Origin: DASYQD01 sp036005845
Lineage (GTDB): Bacteria; Acidobacteriota; Thermoanaerobaculia; Multivoradales; JAIOJS01
Reading direction: 5' to 3'
NCBI GenBank assembly: GCA_036005845.1
Contig: DASYQD010000002.1
Location: 1-36,047, forward strand
Length of the DNA stretch: 36,047 nucleotides
Made by a program: the position numbers and the translations under genes. How positions within the stretch are numbered: the first letter of the stretch is position 1; every line of letters starts with the position of its first letter. Below the pieces are notes generated by a model. It was given only the letters and a program-made list of their open reading frames with translations, did no database searches and was not told the origin of the DNA. Below, piece after piece: positions 1 through 7,925 of the stretch.

Positions 1-1
1 C

Positions 2-2158
2 CAGGGCAACCAGATCGACTTCGTGCACGACTACGGCTTCGAGGCCGGCGGCCCGATCGTCAAGGACCGCCTGTGGATCTGGGGCAGCTACGGCCGCAAC
101 AAGATCCAGCTGCGCACGATCGCCAACGTCGTCGACTTCACCGATCTCAAGTCGAAGAACGCCAAGCTCAACGCGCAGATCGCCTCCAACAACAGCGCGT
201 CGGGCTTCTACTTCGACAGCGACAAGGTGAAGATCGGCCGCAACGCAGGTCCCACCCGCCCGCAGGAGACGACCTGGGACCAGGGCCACTTCGGTCCCAA
301 GCCGACCACCTACAAGGTCGAGGACACCCACATCTTCTCGTCGAGCTTCTACCTGACGGGGATGTACTCGAAGGTCAACGGCGGCTTCGAGCTGGTGCCC
401 GAAGGCGGCTTCGCGGCCAACGGCGCGGCGTCGACGCTCGACGCCGGCGGCGTCTGGCACAACACCTTCCTGCTGGTGCAGACCGAGCGGCCGCAGCAGC
501 AGTACAAGGCCGACGCCAGCAACTTCTTCAACACCGGCAGCCTGTCGCACGAGCTCAAGTTCGGCGCCGGCTACCGCAAGGCGGAGACGACGTCGCTGTC
601 GAGCTGGGGCGGCGGCGGCTACATCCTCGATGCGGCGCAGGTCGGCCTGCCGGCCGGCATCAACTACCTCGAGGCGGCGCGCAACGCCAACTTCGACGTC
701 GAGCAGAAGTTCACCGACGGCTACGTGCAGGACACCATCACCACCGGCAACCTGACCATCAACGCCGGCATCCGCTACGACAAGCAGGAGGCGACCAACC
801 TCGCCACCAGCTCGCCCGCCAACCCCGTGCTCCCCAACGTCCTGCCGGCGGTCTCCGGCGGTGAGTTCGACGCCGGCTTCGACTGGACCGACATCACGCC
901 GCGCCTGGGCCTCACCTACGCCCTCGGTGCGGAGCGCAAGACCCTGCTGCGCGCCTCCTACTCGCGCTTCGCCGACCAGCTCGGCGCCGGCACCGCCATC
1001 TTCACCAACCCGATGGCGGGCGTCGGCTACGCCTACTTCTACACCACGCAGGGCAGCGGCCCGGGCGGCGGGCCGGTCAACACCGGGCAGATCCTGGTTG
1101 GCCCCAACGGCTTCAGCCCCAACGTCAACCCCATCACTCACGGCCTGCTCAACTCCAACGCCGTCGACGCGGACCTCAACGCGCCGACGACCGACGAGCT
1201 GCTGCTCGGCGCCGAGCACGCTCTGCTGCCCGAGTTCGTCGTCGGCTTGAACCTCACCTACCGCAAGATCACCGGCATCCTCGAGCAGGAAGCGCTGGTG
1301 TTCGACGGCGATACCTCGGTGTGCAACGCCGACTTCAACGCCCTCGAGTGCCCGGCCTTCGCGGCCGGCAACCTGGGCTCGCTGGGGCGCCTCCACCGGC
1401 GCTCGGACTACGTCCCGGTGACCTTCAACCAGGCGCTGCCCGACGGCTCGACGCGCAGCATCACCCGCTATCGGTTCGCGCCGGGCGTCAGCACGCGCGG
1501 CGGCTTCTTCCTCGAGAACGGCGACCGCGAGCAGGAGTACAAGGGCCTCTCGCTGGTGCTCAACAAGCGGCTCGCCAACCGCTGGATGCTGCGCGGCAAC
1601 TTCACCTGGGCCGACTGGACCTGGAGCAAGGTGCCCGACAGCGAGAACGAGGACCCGACGCTGCTGCTCGGCGGCGGCAACCACGAAGGCGACCCCGTGC
1701 TGCAGGGCTCGGGCACCGGCTCGGGCAGCAAGGGCGGCATCTACATCAACAGCAAGTGGTCGTACAGCATCAACGGCCTCTACCAGGTGGCCCCGGACCG
1801 TCCGTGGGGCTTCAACGTGGCGGCCAACCTGAACGGCCGCGAGGGCTATCCGCTGCCCTACTTCCGGCGCAGCCCGCAGGAGCTGGCGAGCGAGAACTTC
1901 TCGCAGGACAACGTCCAGGTCACCAGCGACCCTGACGAGTTCCGTCTCGACGACATCCACATGGTCGACGCGCGCGTCGAGAAGGAGTTCTCCTTCTCCG
2001 ACTTCGCGCTGACGCTGGGCGTCGACGTGTTCAACGTCTTCAACGAGTCCTACGTCCTGCAGCGCAACCACCGGCTGGCGCAGACGACGTCCGACAACGT
2101 CCGCGAGATCACCAGCCCCCGCATCTACCGTCTCGGCGCACGATTCAGCTTCCGCTGA
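2..2158 (+). CDS. TonB-dependent receptor, Oar-like (5' truncated by window edge)
   Basis: C-terminal about 718 residues of an outer-membrane TonB-gated beta-barrel. The frame is open to the first base, so the N-terminal carboxypeptidase-like domain and most of the plug lie outside. Near the start it reads GGPIVKDRLWIWGSYGRNK, which matches the conserved segment at the plug/barrel boundary of acidobacterial Oar-like receptors. The rest is made of alternating amphipathic strands rich in aromatic residues and Gly/Asn loops. The protein ends in ARFSFR, a plausible BAM-recognised last strand. Substrate cannot be told from sequence; these receptors are often tied to sugars, peptides or metal chelates. 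A strong terminator follows the stop, so transcription ends here. A GTG at 23 exists but is internal to the gene, since homology continues upstream of it. Confidence 0.93.
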   Translation, partial: QGNQIDFVHDYGFEAGGPIVKDRLWIWGSYGRNKIQLRTIANVVDFTDLKSKNAKLNAQIASNNSASGFYFDSDKVKIGRNAGPTRPQETTWDQGHFGPKPTTYKVEDTHIFSSSFYLTGMYSKVNGGFELVPEGGFAANGAASTLDAGGVWHNTFLLVQTERPQQQYKADASNFFNTGSLSHELKFGAGYRKAETTSLSSWGGGGYILDAAQVGLPAGINYLEAARNANFDVEQKFTDGYVQDTITTGNLTINAGIRYDKQEATNLATSSPANPVLPNVLPAVSGGEFDAGFDWTDITPRLGLTYALGAERKTLLRASYSRFADQLGAGTAIFTNPMAGVGYAYFYTTQGSGPGGGPVNTGQILVGPNGFSPNVNPITHGLLNSNAVDADLNAPTTDELLLGAEHALLPEFVVGLNLTYRKITGILEQEALVFDGDTSVCNADFNALECPAFAAGNLGSLGRLHRRSDYVPVTFNQALPDGSTRSITRYRFAPGVSTRGGFFLENGDREQEYKGLSLVLNKRLANRWMLRGNFTWADWTWSKVPDSENEDPTLLLGGGNHEGDPVLQGSGTGSGSKGGIYINSKWSYSINGLYQVAPDRPWGFNVAANLNGREGYPLPYFRRSPQELASENFSQDNVQVTSDPDEFRLDDIHMVDARVEKEFSFSDFALTLGVDVFNVFNESYVLQRNHRLAQTTSDNVREITSPRIYRLGARFSFR

Positions 2159-2186
2159 GTCGATCTTCCGAGTTGCACGGTCTGCC

Positions 2187-2223
2187 GGCCGCCGGGGAAG
2201 CCCGGCGGCCCTTTTTCCTTTCG
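2187..2223 (+). terminator. Rho-independent terminator of the TonB-dependent receptor gene
   Basis: Perfect 10-bp GC-rich stem: GGCCGCCGGG (2187-2196) pairs with CCCGGCGGCC (2201-2210) around a GAAG tetraloop, followed at once by CTTTTTCCTTT. It starts 28 bases after the receptor stop codon. This is the best intrinsic terminator in the window. Confidence 0.95.
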
Positions 2224-2258
2224 CTTGCGATCTCACCCCTCGATCGGAGATATGCACC

Positions 2259-3008
2259 ATGAGAATTCGCAACATCGTGTTTGGCGTCGCGATCGTTTCT
2301 GTAAGTGCTCTCGCGGCAGGCGCGCGCGCGGCGGTTCTCGTCGAGCTGTTCACCGCGCAAGGCTGCTCGACGTGTCCACCCGCCGACCGCCTGTTGAGCG
2401 CCATGGGCAGCGACCCCGACCTGAGCAAGCAAGTCGTGCCGCTCGCCTTCCACGTCGACTACTGGAACACCACCTCCTGGCACGACCGCTTCTCCGACGC
2501 CGCGTGGACCAAGCGCCAGAACGACTACGTCATCGATGCCGGCGGCACCCAGGTCTACACCCCGCAATTAGTCATCGCCGGCGGCAAGCAGTGCATCGGC
2601 TCCGACGTCAACTGCATCAAGGGCGGCGTCGAAGCGGCCGCCGCGCAGCCGCAGGGCGCGGTGTCGATCGTGCCGACGACCCGCGGCGACCAGGTCGACG
2701 TGGCGGTGACCGCGCAGCTCCCCGCCGGCCAACGGGCGCTCGACGTCATGGTGGCCCTCTACGAAAGCAACCTCGACACCGAAGTCAGCGGCGGCGAGAA
2801 CGCCCACAAGACCCTGCACGACGACTACGTCGTGCGGCACCTGCAGCGCGCGTTCAAGCTGTCAGGTGCGGGCGAGAAGAAGGACTCGGTGACGCTGCGG
2901 CTCGACAAGGATTGGAAGCGTGGGAACCTAGGCGTCGCCGTGTTCCTCCAAGACCCCAAGAGCCACCAGGTCTACGGAGCAGCATCAGCGCAAGTCCCAT
3001 CGAGCTAG
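2259..3008 (+). CDS. exported DUF1223 (thioredoxin-fold-like) protein
   Basis: 249 residues. An N-terminal signal peptide (about residues 1-24, ending AGARAA) is followed by VLVELFTAQGCSTCPPADRL. This is the hallmark of the DUF1223 family: a thioredoxin-like beta-alpha start with a CxxC pair (Cys-Ser-Thr-Cys). Further family segments are the FHVDYWN motif and the GGTQVYTPQL motif. Members are presumed periplasmic or envelope proteins; a redox role is suggested by the CxxC but not established. GGAGA at 2246-2250 lies 8 bases before the ATG, which fixes the start. The gene follows the receptor terminator, so it needs its own promoter. Its stop codon lies inside a perfect palindrome (3003-3028). 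Confidence 0.9.
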   Translation: MRIRNIVFGVAIVSVSALAAGARAAVLVELFTAQGCSTCPPADRLLSAMGSDPDLSKQVVPLAFHVDYWNTTSWHDRFSDAAWTKRQNDYVIDAGGTQVYTPQLVIAGGKQCIGSDVNCIKGGVEAAAAQPQGAVSIVPTTRGDQVDVAVTAQLPAGQRALDVMVALYESNLDTEVSGGENAHKTLHDDYVVRHLQRAFKLSGAGEKKDSVTLRLDKDWKRGNLGVAVFLQDPKSHQVYGAASAQVPSS

Positions 3009-3028
3009 CGATCCGAAGATCGCTAGCT
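3003..3028. repeat. perfect 11-bp inverted repeat covering the DUF1223 stop codon
   Basis: AGCTAGCGATC (3003-3013) and GATCGCTAGCT (3018-3028) are exact reverse complements around CGAA. The stop TAG (3006-3008) is in the left arm. No T-run follows on either strand, so it is not a standard intrinsic terminator. It ends three bases before the 104-bp element at 3032. Confidence 0.8.
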
Positions 3029-3031
3029 GGT

Positions 3032-3135
3032 AGAAGCCACGACATGGGGCGCGCCGGGGGGAGGGCTCCCGGCCGCGCGCAGCGAAGCGAGCACGGACGG
3101 GATACCCACCGGCAGGCGGGGCCCCATGTCGGGCC
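3032..3135 (+). repeat. 104-bp structured intergenic element, copy A
   Basis: Identical at 101 of 104 positions to the reverse complement of 5868-5971. Near its ends are the 11-bp arms CGACATGGGGC and GCCCCATGTCG, exact reverse complements enclosing a 70-base interior. The interior holds smaller self-complementary pieces (GGGA-GGGC-TCCC, GGG-ATA-CCC). Two of the three differences between copies fall on the same base pair of the terminal stem and preserve pairing. It lies between the convergent DUF1223 and GWxTD genes. No transposase is nearby. It behaves like a REP- or MITE-type non-coding element; whether it acts as DNA or RNA is not known. Confidence 0.9.
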
Positions 3136-3172
3136 TCGCCCGAGCGAGCCACGCTCCGATTCCGGTCCGGCG

Positions 3173-5761
3173 CTAAGGGTAGTAGCCGCGCACCGTGTGC
3201 GCCTCCAGGCCAAGCTCCTTGACTTTGACCTCCACGCTGCGGAATTTCTTGTCCGGCTTCGCGTTGGTCGACTGGTAGACGAGCAGATACTGCGACCGCA
3301 ACTCCTCCTGGATCGACTGGTAGATCGGCGAAAGCTGCTTCGCCTCGTCAACGAAGAAACTCCGCCCGCCGGTCTCCTCGGCGAGCTTCTCGAGCGCCTT
3401 CCGCGCGTCGCGCTCCAGCTCCTTCCCCAGCCCGATCGTGTAAATCGCCACGCCCGCACCTCTCGCGAACTCCAGCGTCTCCTCGAGATCCAGCTTGCTG
3501 CTCTCGTCCTTGCCGTCCGACAGGACGATCAGCGCGCGCTGCCCCTTCAGGCCGTTGAAGTAATACAACGCGAACACCACGCTGTCGTAGAGCGCCGTGC
3601 CGCGCTCCGCCTTCAACCCGGCGAGCCCGCCGCCCAGCGCGAGCAACTCGTTGGTGAACTTCACCCGCAGCCGCGGCCGATCGTTGAAGGTGACCAGCGC
3701 GGCGCGGTCCTTCGGCGTCACGATGTCGGTGAAGAACTCCAGCGCCGCCGGCTGCGCCTCCTCGATGTTGGGCTCCATCGACGCCGAGGTGTCGAGCAGC
3801 ACGCCGACCGAGATGGGCAGGTCGCGCACCTGCTCGAAGCGCACGAGCTGCTGCGGCGCGCCGTCCTCCTTAACCGCGAAGGATTTTGCGTCGAGCCCCT
3901 CCGCCGGCCGCCCGTTGCGGTCGGTCACCGACGTGTACAGCTCGACGAGCTGCACGGCGACCTCCTCGAGCCCGGGCGGCGCGTTGACGAAGACGTGGTC
4001 CTCGGTCGAGGCGCCGTCGGGCAGGTAGGCGAGGGCGCGCAGGTAAGTGAGCTGTTCTCCGGCAGGTAGCAGGATCGGCTGTTCCCACGGCGGCTGGTGG
4101 AGCGTCGCCACCAGCGTCTCATTGCGGTAGAGCTCCAGCCGCTCGACCTGCTGCCCCTCGGGTACCTCGACCTTGGCCGCCACCCGCACGCTCGCCGCGA
4201 AGTGCTGCTTCGGCGGCGGGTCGAGGATCGTCACCGCGAAGCGGTGCGCGCTGGCGTTGATCATCAGCTCGTCGCTCGCCAGCGCGCGGCCGGCGGCGTC
4301 GAAGGCGGTGGCGCGCAGCCGCTGCGAGCGCGGCAGGTGGCCCAAATCGAGCTCGACGCTCCACGGCGGCGCCCGCTTGGTGAGCACCGGCTCGCCGCCG
4401 AGCGCGAAGACGACCGAGGCCACCTGGTCGCCGGTCACCAGCGCGTCGAAGCGCACCTTGCCACCGAGCACCGTCTGGCCGCCGGTGACCGCCTCGTCGG
4501 CGAGCGCGCTGCGCCCCACCGGCGGCAGCAGCCGCACGGTTGCGTCGCCGGTGGCGATCAGCGCGTTGGCTTCGGCGAGCAGTCGCGCCGTCAGCGGGTC
4601 CGATGGCGGCGGCGGCGGGACGGTGCCCTCGACCTTGGGCACGGCGAGTGGACGATCGGTGCGGAAGAAGCGTTTGCCGCCGACGTCCTCGAGCTTGAGC
4701 ACGAGACGATAGTCGCCGGGCCGCAGCAGGCGCTCGAAGACGAGCGGCACCTGCTCACTTCCGACGGTCGCCGGCGGCAGGTGGAATTCGTAGCGGAAGC
4801 GGTCGAAGAGCTCGTCGCCGCGCAGCACCTCGCCAGTGAGCAGCAGGTCGTACGAGCGCGCGCCGGCGACGTCGGCGACCGCGAGCTCGCCTACCGGCAC
4901 CAGGATCGTGCCCTGCACCAGGGTGCGGCTCTGGCGGCGGCCAGGGAAGGCCAGCGAGAGCTCGGCGCCGAAGGTCGGCGCGCCGGGCTGCAGGTCGGTC
5001 GAGTAGGCGCCGAAGGTCGGCAGCCACTCGCCCTTCGGCGGCGGCGGCGGTGTCTCGGCGGCCAGCATCTGCAGCAGGTACTTGAAGCCCGGCTGCGCGC
5101 CGATCCAGCGGATAGCGGCGACCAGCGCCTGGCCGGGTTCGCCGCAGGTGTCGACGATCAGGCGATAGATCTCGTCGCCGCTGCCGGTTTGGGTCATCGC
5201 GGAAACCGGCACCAGCAGCGCCTCAACGCCGTCGCCGTCGTCCCAGCGCCGCCACGCCATCATGCCGCCCGGCCGGTAGAAGACGACCACCATCTCGTCG
5301 TGCGTGGGGTTGTCCTTGACGTACGACCACACTTCCGCGGGGACCACGATGCCCGTGCAGCGGAAGCCTTCGCCGTGACTCTTGTCGCGCTGCGAGATCT
5401 CGATGCGCGCCGCCGGCGGGCCGTTGAGGAGGAGGAAGCGCGAGCGCACGTCGGCGAGCGTCTCGAAGAGCTCGCGCGCCTGGTCGATCTTCGCCTGCCA
5501 GCTCTCGTGGAGCTCGTTGCGCGCGGTGTCGGGATAGGGGTCGCGGGCGCGCCAGAAGGCGGTGATGAAGGCGTCGCGCTGGTAGTCCTCGCGCAGGGCG
5601 AGGAAGGCGGTGCGCTCGGCGGGGCTCATCAGCAGCTCGGTTTCTTCGAGGAATTGCTGGTGGCGGGCGGGGAGCGGCGCGGCGAGCGCTGGAGTGGCGA
5701 GCAGCAGGAGCGCTGCGGCGCAGGCGAGTCGGGTCAGCGTGCGCGCGAAGGTTTGACGCAT
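3173..5761 (-). CDS. GWxTD-domain / von Willebrand A domain exported protein
   Basis: 862 residues from the ATG at 5761. The signal peptide (1-28) has a hydrophobic core ending TPALAA. Residues about 30-165 match the GWxTD family pattern (YQRDAFITAFWRARDPYPDT, then a FLLLNGPP segment). Residues about 645-830 are a VWA domain with the MIDAS motif DTSAS (Asp657) and a later LSDGKDES segment, of the kind annotated as VWFA-related acidobacterial domain. The middle is beta-rich. Likely a periplasmic or surface protein binding a partner through a metal-dependent VWA site; its function is unknown. The frame stays open upstream through the repeat copy B to 5959, but a start there would add repeat-encoded residues before the signal peptide, so 5761 is preferred. 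No strong ribosome site is seen. The gene is bracketed by inverted copies of the 104-bp element. Confidence 0.9.
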   Translation of the reverse strand: MRQTFARTLTRLACAAALLLLATPALAAPLPARHQQFLEETELLMSPAERTAFLALREDYQRDAFITAFWRARDPYPDTARNELHESWQAKIDQARELFETLADVRSRFLLLNGPPAARIEISQRDKSHGEGFRCTGIVVPAEVWSYVKDNPTHDEMVVVFYRPGGMMAWRRWDDGDGVEALLVPVSAMTQTGSGDEIYRLIVDTCGEPGQALVAAIRWIGAQPGFKYLLQMLAAETPPPPPKGEWLPTFGAYSTDLQPGAPTFGAELSLAFPGRRQSRTLVQGTILVPVGELAVADVAGARSYDLLLTGEVLRGDELFDRFRYEFHLPPATVGSEQVPLVFERLLRPGDYRLVLKLEDVGGKRFFRTDRPLAVPKVEGTVPPPPPSDPLTARLLAEANALIATGDATVRLLPPVGRSALADEAVTGGQTVLGGKVRFDALVTGDQVASVVFALGGEPVLTKRAPPWSVELDLGHLPRSQRLRATAFDAAGRALASDELMINASAHRFAVTILDPPPKQHFAASVRVAAKVEVPEGQQVERLELYRNETLVATLHQPPWEQPILLPAGEQLTYLRALAYLPDGASTEDHVFVNAPPGLEEVAVQLVELYTSVTDRNGRPAEGLDAKSFAVKEDGAPQQLVRFEQVRDLPISVGVLLDTSASMEPNIEEAQPAALEFFTDIVTPKDRAALVTFNDRPRLRVKFTNELLALGGGLAGLKAERGTALYDSVVFALYYFNGLKGQRALIVLSDGKDESSKLDLEETLEFARGAGVAIYTIGLGKELERDARKALEKLAEETGGRSFFVDEAKQLSPIYQSIQEELRSQYLLVYQSTNAKPDKKFRSVEVKVKELGLEAHTVRGYYP

Positions 5762-5825
5762 GTTGGGGTCGCGGGCGTGAGGTGAGAAGCCTGTGAGTGG
5801 CTGAATCCTTCGGTGCGTGGATGCT

Positions 5826-5854
5826 GACCCGGACCCGGATCCGGATTCGGATCG
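5826..5854. repeat. short hexamer tandem repeat (GAYYCG)
   Basis: GACCCG, GACCCG, GATCCG, GATTCG and a partial GATCG lie head to tail, about 65-93 bases upstream of the GWxTD start and beside copy B of the 104-bp element. Confidence 0.7.
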
Positions 5855-5867
5855 CTCGCGGCTAGGT

Positions 5868-5971
5868 GGCCCGACGTGGGGCCCCGCCTGCCGGTGGGTA
5901 TCCCGTCCGTGCTCGCGTCGCTGCGCGCGGCCGGGAGCCCTCCCCCCGGCGCGCCCCACGTCGTGGCTTCT
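5868..5971 (-). repeat. 104-bp structured intergenic element, copy B (inverted relative to copy A)
   Basis: Read on the minus strand this is the same element as 3032-3135, with three substitutions at element positions 13, 55 and 96. Its terminal arms are CGACGTGGGGC and GCCCCACGTCG, again exactly complementary although both arms differ from copy A. It lies between the rsmI stop (5982) and the GWxTD start, so a run-through transcript of rsmI into the GWxTD gene would contain it. Confidence 0.9.
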
Positions 5972-5981
5972 GCCGCGAACG

Positions 5982-6695
5982 TTAATCAGATAGTGGGCCT
6001 ACGACGATGACGAGCTCGCCGCGCGGCTTTTCGTCCGCGAAAGAGGCAGCCAGCTCGGTGAGGGTGCCGCGGTGGACTTGCTCGTGGAGCTTGGTGAGCT
6101 CGCGAGCAACTACGGCTGAGCGATCGCCGAACGCGGTCGCGGCGTCGGCGAGGCTGGCGGCGATGCGGTGCGGCGACTCGTAGAAGACGACCGTGTGCTC
6201 GAGGGCGGCGAGGCGCGCGAAGAAGGTGCGGCGTTTGCCGAGCTTCTGCGGCGGGAAGCCGGCGAAGGTGAAGGGGAGCGGCGGCAGGCCGGAGACGACG
6301 AGCGCGGCGAGGAGTGCGGACGGGCCGGGGATGGCCTCGACCGCAGCGCCCTGCGCCACCGCGCCGCGCACGAGGACGAAGCCTGGGTCGGAGACGAGCG
6401 GCGTCCCGGCGTCGGAGACGAGCGCCACCGTCTCGCCGTCGGCCAGCGAGGCGAGCAGGGCCGGCAGCCGCGCCCGCTCGTTGTGCTCGTGGTACGAGAC
6501 GAGGCGCGCCTTGATGCCGAGCCGCGACAGGAGCAGCCCGGTGTGGCGGGTGTCCTCGCACGCCACAACGTCGGCTGACGCCAACGCTTCGCGGGCGCGG
6601 GGAGAAAGATCGCCGAGGTTGCCGATCGGCGTCGAGACCACGAGAAGGCGGCCGGCCGGATGCGAGCCGCTCGCGGCGTTCGGCGGGCTTTGCAC
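5982..6695 (-). CDS. rsmI: 16S rRNA (cytidine-1402-2'-O)-methyltransferase RsmI
   Basis: 237 residues. RsmI uses S-adenosylmethionine to methylate the 2'-OH of C1402 in 16S rRNA. Family motifs are clear: LLVVSTPIGNLGDLSPRA at the N-terminus, ACEDTRHTGLLLSRLG, SYHEHNE, ALVSDAGTPLVSDPG and IPGPSALLAAL, then FYESPHR. It is shorter than the usual 280 or so residues and lacks the C-terminal extension of the E. coli protein, ending soon after ELVIVVGP. The start is GTG at 6693-6695. No Shine-Dalgarno is present, but TAGTTT sits exactly six bases upstream, suggesting a leaderless message. The stop is ten bases from repeat copy B. Confidence 0.95.
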   Translation of the reverse strand: MQSPPNAASGSHPAGRLLVVSTPIGNLGDLSPRAREALASADVVACEDTRHTGLLLSRLGIKARLVSYHEHNERARLPALLASLADGETVALVSDAGTPLVSDPGFVLVRGAVAQGAAVEAIPGPSALLAALVVSGLPPLPFTFAGFPPQKLGKRRTFFARLAALEHTVVFYESPHRIAASLADAATAFGDRSAVVARELTKLHEQVHRGTLTELAASFADEKPRGELVIVVGPLSD

Positions 6696-6701
6696 GCCCC
6701 G

Positions 6702-6707
6702 AAACTA
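6702..6707 (-). promoter_or_regulatory. candidate -10 (TAGTTT) for a leaderless rsmI transcript
   Basis: On the minus strand TAGTTT is followed by six bases (CGGGGC) and then the GTG start. This TANNNT-N6-start spacing puts the expected transcription start on or next to the start codon. No convincing -35 is visible. Confidence 0.45.
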
Positions 6708-6874
6708 CAACGGACTACGCTCCCGCCATCGGCGTGAACACCATCGCCGCGCACGAGCGACGTAACCGGCCGCGGCGGCGCCAGTAGGAAGCTCAGACAG
6801 GACGGGGACGAGCGCTTTTCGGTGCGCGTCGCGCGGCGCGGCTCCCCGGCCACGACCCGAGGACGAGACCGACC

Positions 6875-7918
6875 ATGAAACGAGCCACCCTCACCGCCAC
6901 GCTTGCGCTCCTGCTCGCCGCCGCCGCCGCCGCGCACGCCGCCGTCGAAGGCGGCTGGACCGTCAGCCGCAACAAGGGCGATCGCGAAACCATCCAGCTC
7001 GAAGTCAGCTACGAGCACAGCCATCACGGCCAGCCGATGCGCATCGCCGACCTCAGCGGCTTGAGCGCGGCGCAGGTCGCCTCGGCCGCGGCCACGCCGG
7101 TGTCGTTCTCGCTGCAGCGCGAGGCGGGCACCATCCGCTTCGAAGGCACCCTCCGCAACGGCTCCGGCGGCGGCGACTTCGAGTTCACTCCCAACCCCGC
7201 CTACCTCGACACGCTGCGCGGCCTCGGCATCCGCGTCAGCGAAGGCGGGCGGCACGGCGGCGACTCGGTCGACGAGCGCCTGCTGTCTCTCGCCATGCTC
7301 GACGTGTCGACCGAGTTCATCCGCTCGATGAAGGAGATCGGCTACGACGAGTCGCTCGACGACTACACCGCCATGCGCATCTTCCACGTCGATCCCGAGC
7401 TCGTCGCCGACTTCCAGCGGCTCGGCATGCGGCCGACGGCCGACCAGCTCGTCGCCTCGCAGATCCACGGCGCCACGCCCGAGTTCATCGGCCGGATGCG
7501 CGAGCTCGGCCTCGGCAGCCTCCACTTCGACGACTACGTCGCCTTCCGCATCCACGGCGTGAGCCCGGAGTTCGTGAAGGAGCTCGGCGACCTCGGCTAC
7601 CGCGACCTCCGCGGCGACGACTTGGTCGCATTCCGGATCCACGGTGTCTCGCCGGACTTCGTGCGCCAGCTCGCCGAGCTCGGCTACCGCGACATCTCAG
7701 CCGACGACCTCGTAGCCTTCCGCATCCACGGCGTCAGCCCGGACTTCATCAAGGAAATCGCCGAGCTCGGCTACCGCGAGGTGTCGGCCGACGACCTCGT
7801 CGCCTTCCGCATCCATGGCGTGACGCCGAAGTTCATCCGCGACCTGCAGGCAGACGGCTACGACGACCTGTCCGCTGACGACCTGGTGTCGATGAGGATC
7901 CACGGGCGGCACCCGTAG
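6875..7918 (+). CDS. exported protein built of seven 28-29-residue repeats
   Basis: 347 residues. A signal peptide (1-22, ending AAHA) precedes a beta-rich N-terminal domain (about 23-120) and then seven tandem repeats (about 7295-7903). The consensus is H-G-V-S-P-(D/E)-F-(I/V)-x(2)-(L/I)-x(2)-L-G-Y-x(4)-A-D-D-L-V-A-F-R-I. Repeats 4-7 are nearly identical; 1-3 are diverged, which suggests duplication at the C-terminal side. Similar GVTPEF/Y-type repeats occur in acidobacterial secreted proteins and BlaR1/M56-like sensors, but I know of no named domain or role. Each unit looks like two short helices, so a solenoid is likely. GAGG upstream of the ATG supports the start. The gene converges on the vapC-like gene with a gap of only seven bases. 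Confidence 0.85.
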   Translation: MKRATLTATLALLLAAAAAAHAAVEGGWTVSRNKGDRETIQLEVSYEHSHHGQPMRIADLSGLSAAQVASAAATPVSFSLQREAGTIRFEGTLRNGSGGGDFEFTPNPAYLDTLRGLGIRVSEGGRHGGDSVDERLLSLAMLDVSTEFIRSMKEIGYDESLDDYTAMRIFHVDPELVADFQRLGMRPTADQLVASQIHGATPEFIGRMRELGLGSLHFDDYVAFRIHGVSPEFVKELGDLGYRDLRGDDLVAFRIHGVSPDFVRQLAELGYRDISADDLVAFRIHGVSPDFIKEIAELGYREVSADDLVAFRIHGVTPKFIRDLQADGYDDLSADDLVSMRIHGRHP

Positions 7919-7925
7919 CCGGCTA

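Noticed and set aside
2225..4069. Plus-strand open frame running through the 104-bp element and the VWA region
   Set aside because: Out of frame with DUF1223 and antisense to the GWxTD/VWA gene; the element has no sign of being coding (both copies read through it only by chance).
3032..5971. Composite transposon or insertion sequence carrying the GWxTD gene
   Set aside because: The paired elements have no transposase, and no flanking target duplication is visible at either copy.
6110..7642. Minus-strand open frame of 510 codons across rsmI and the repeat protein
   Set aside because: It runs antisense to the repeat-protein gene and out of frame through rsmI; its periodicity only mirrors the plus-strand repeats.
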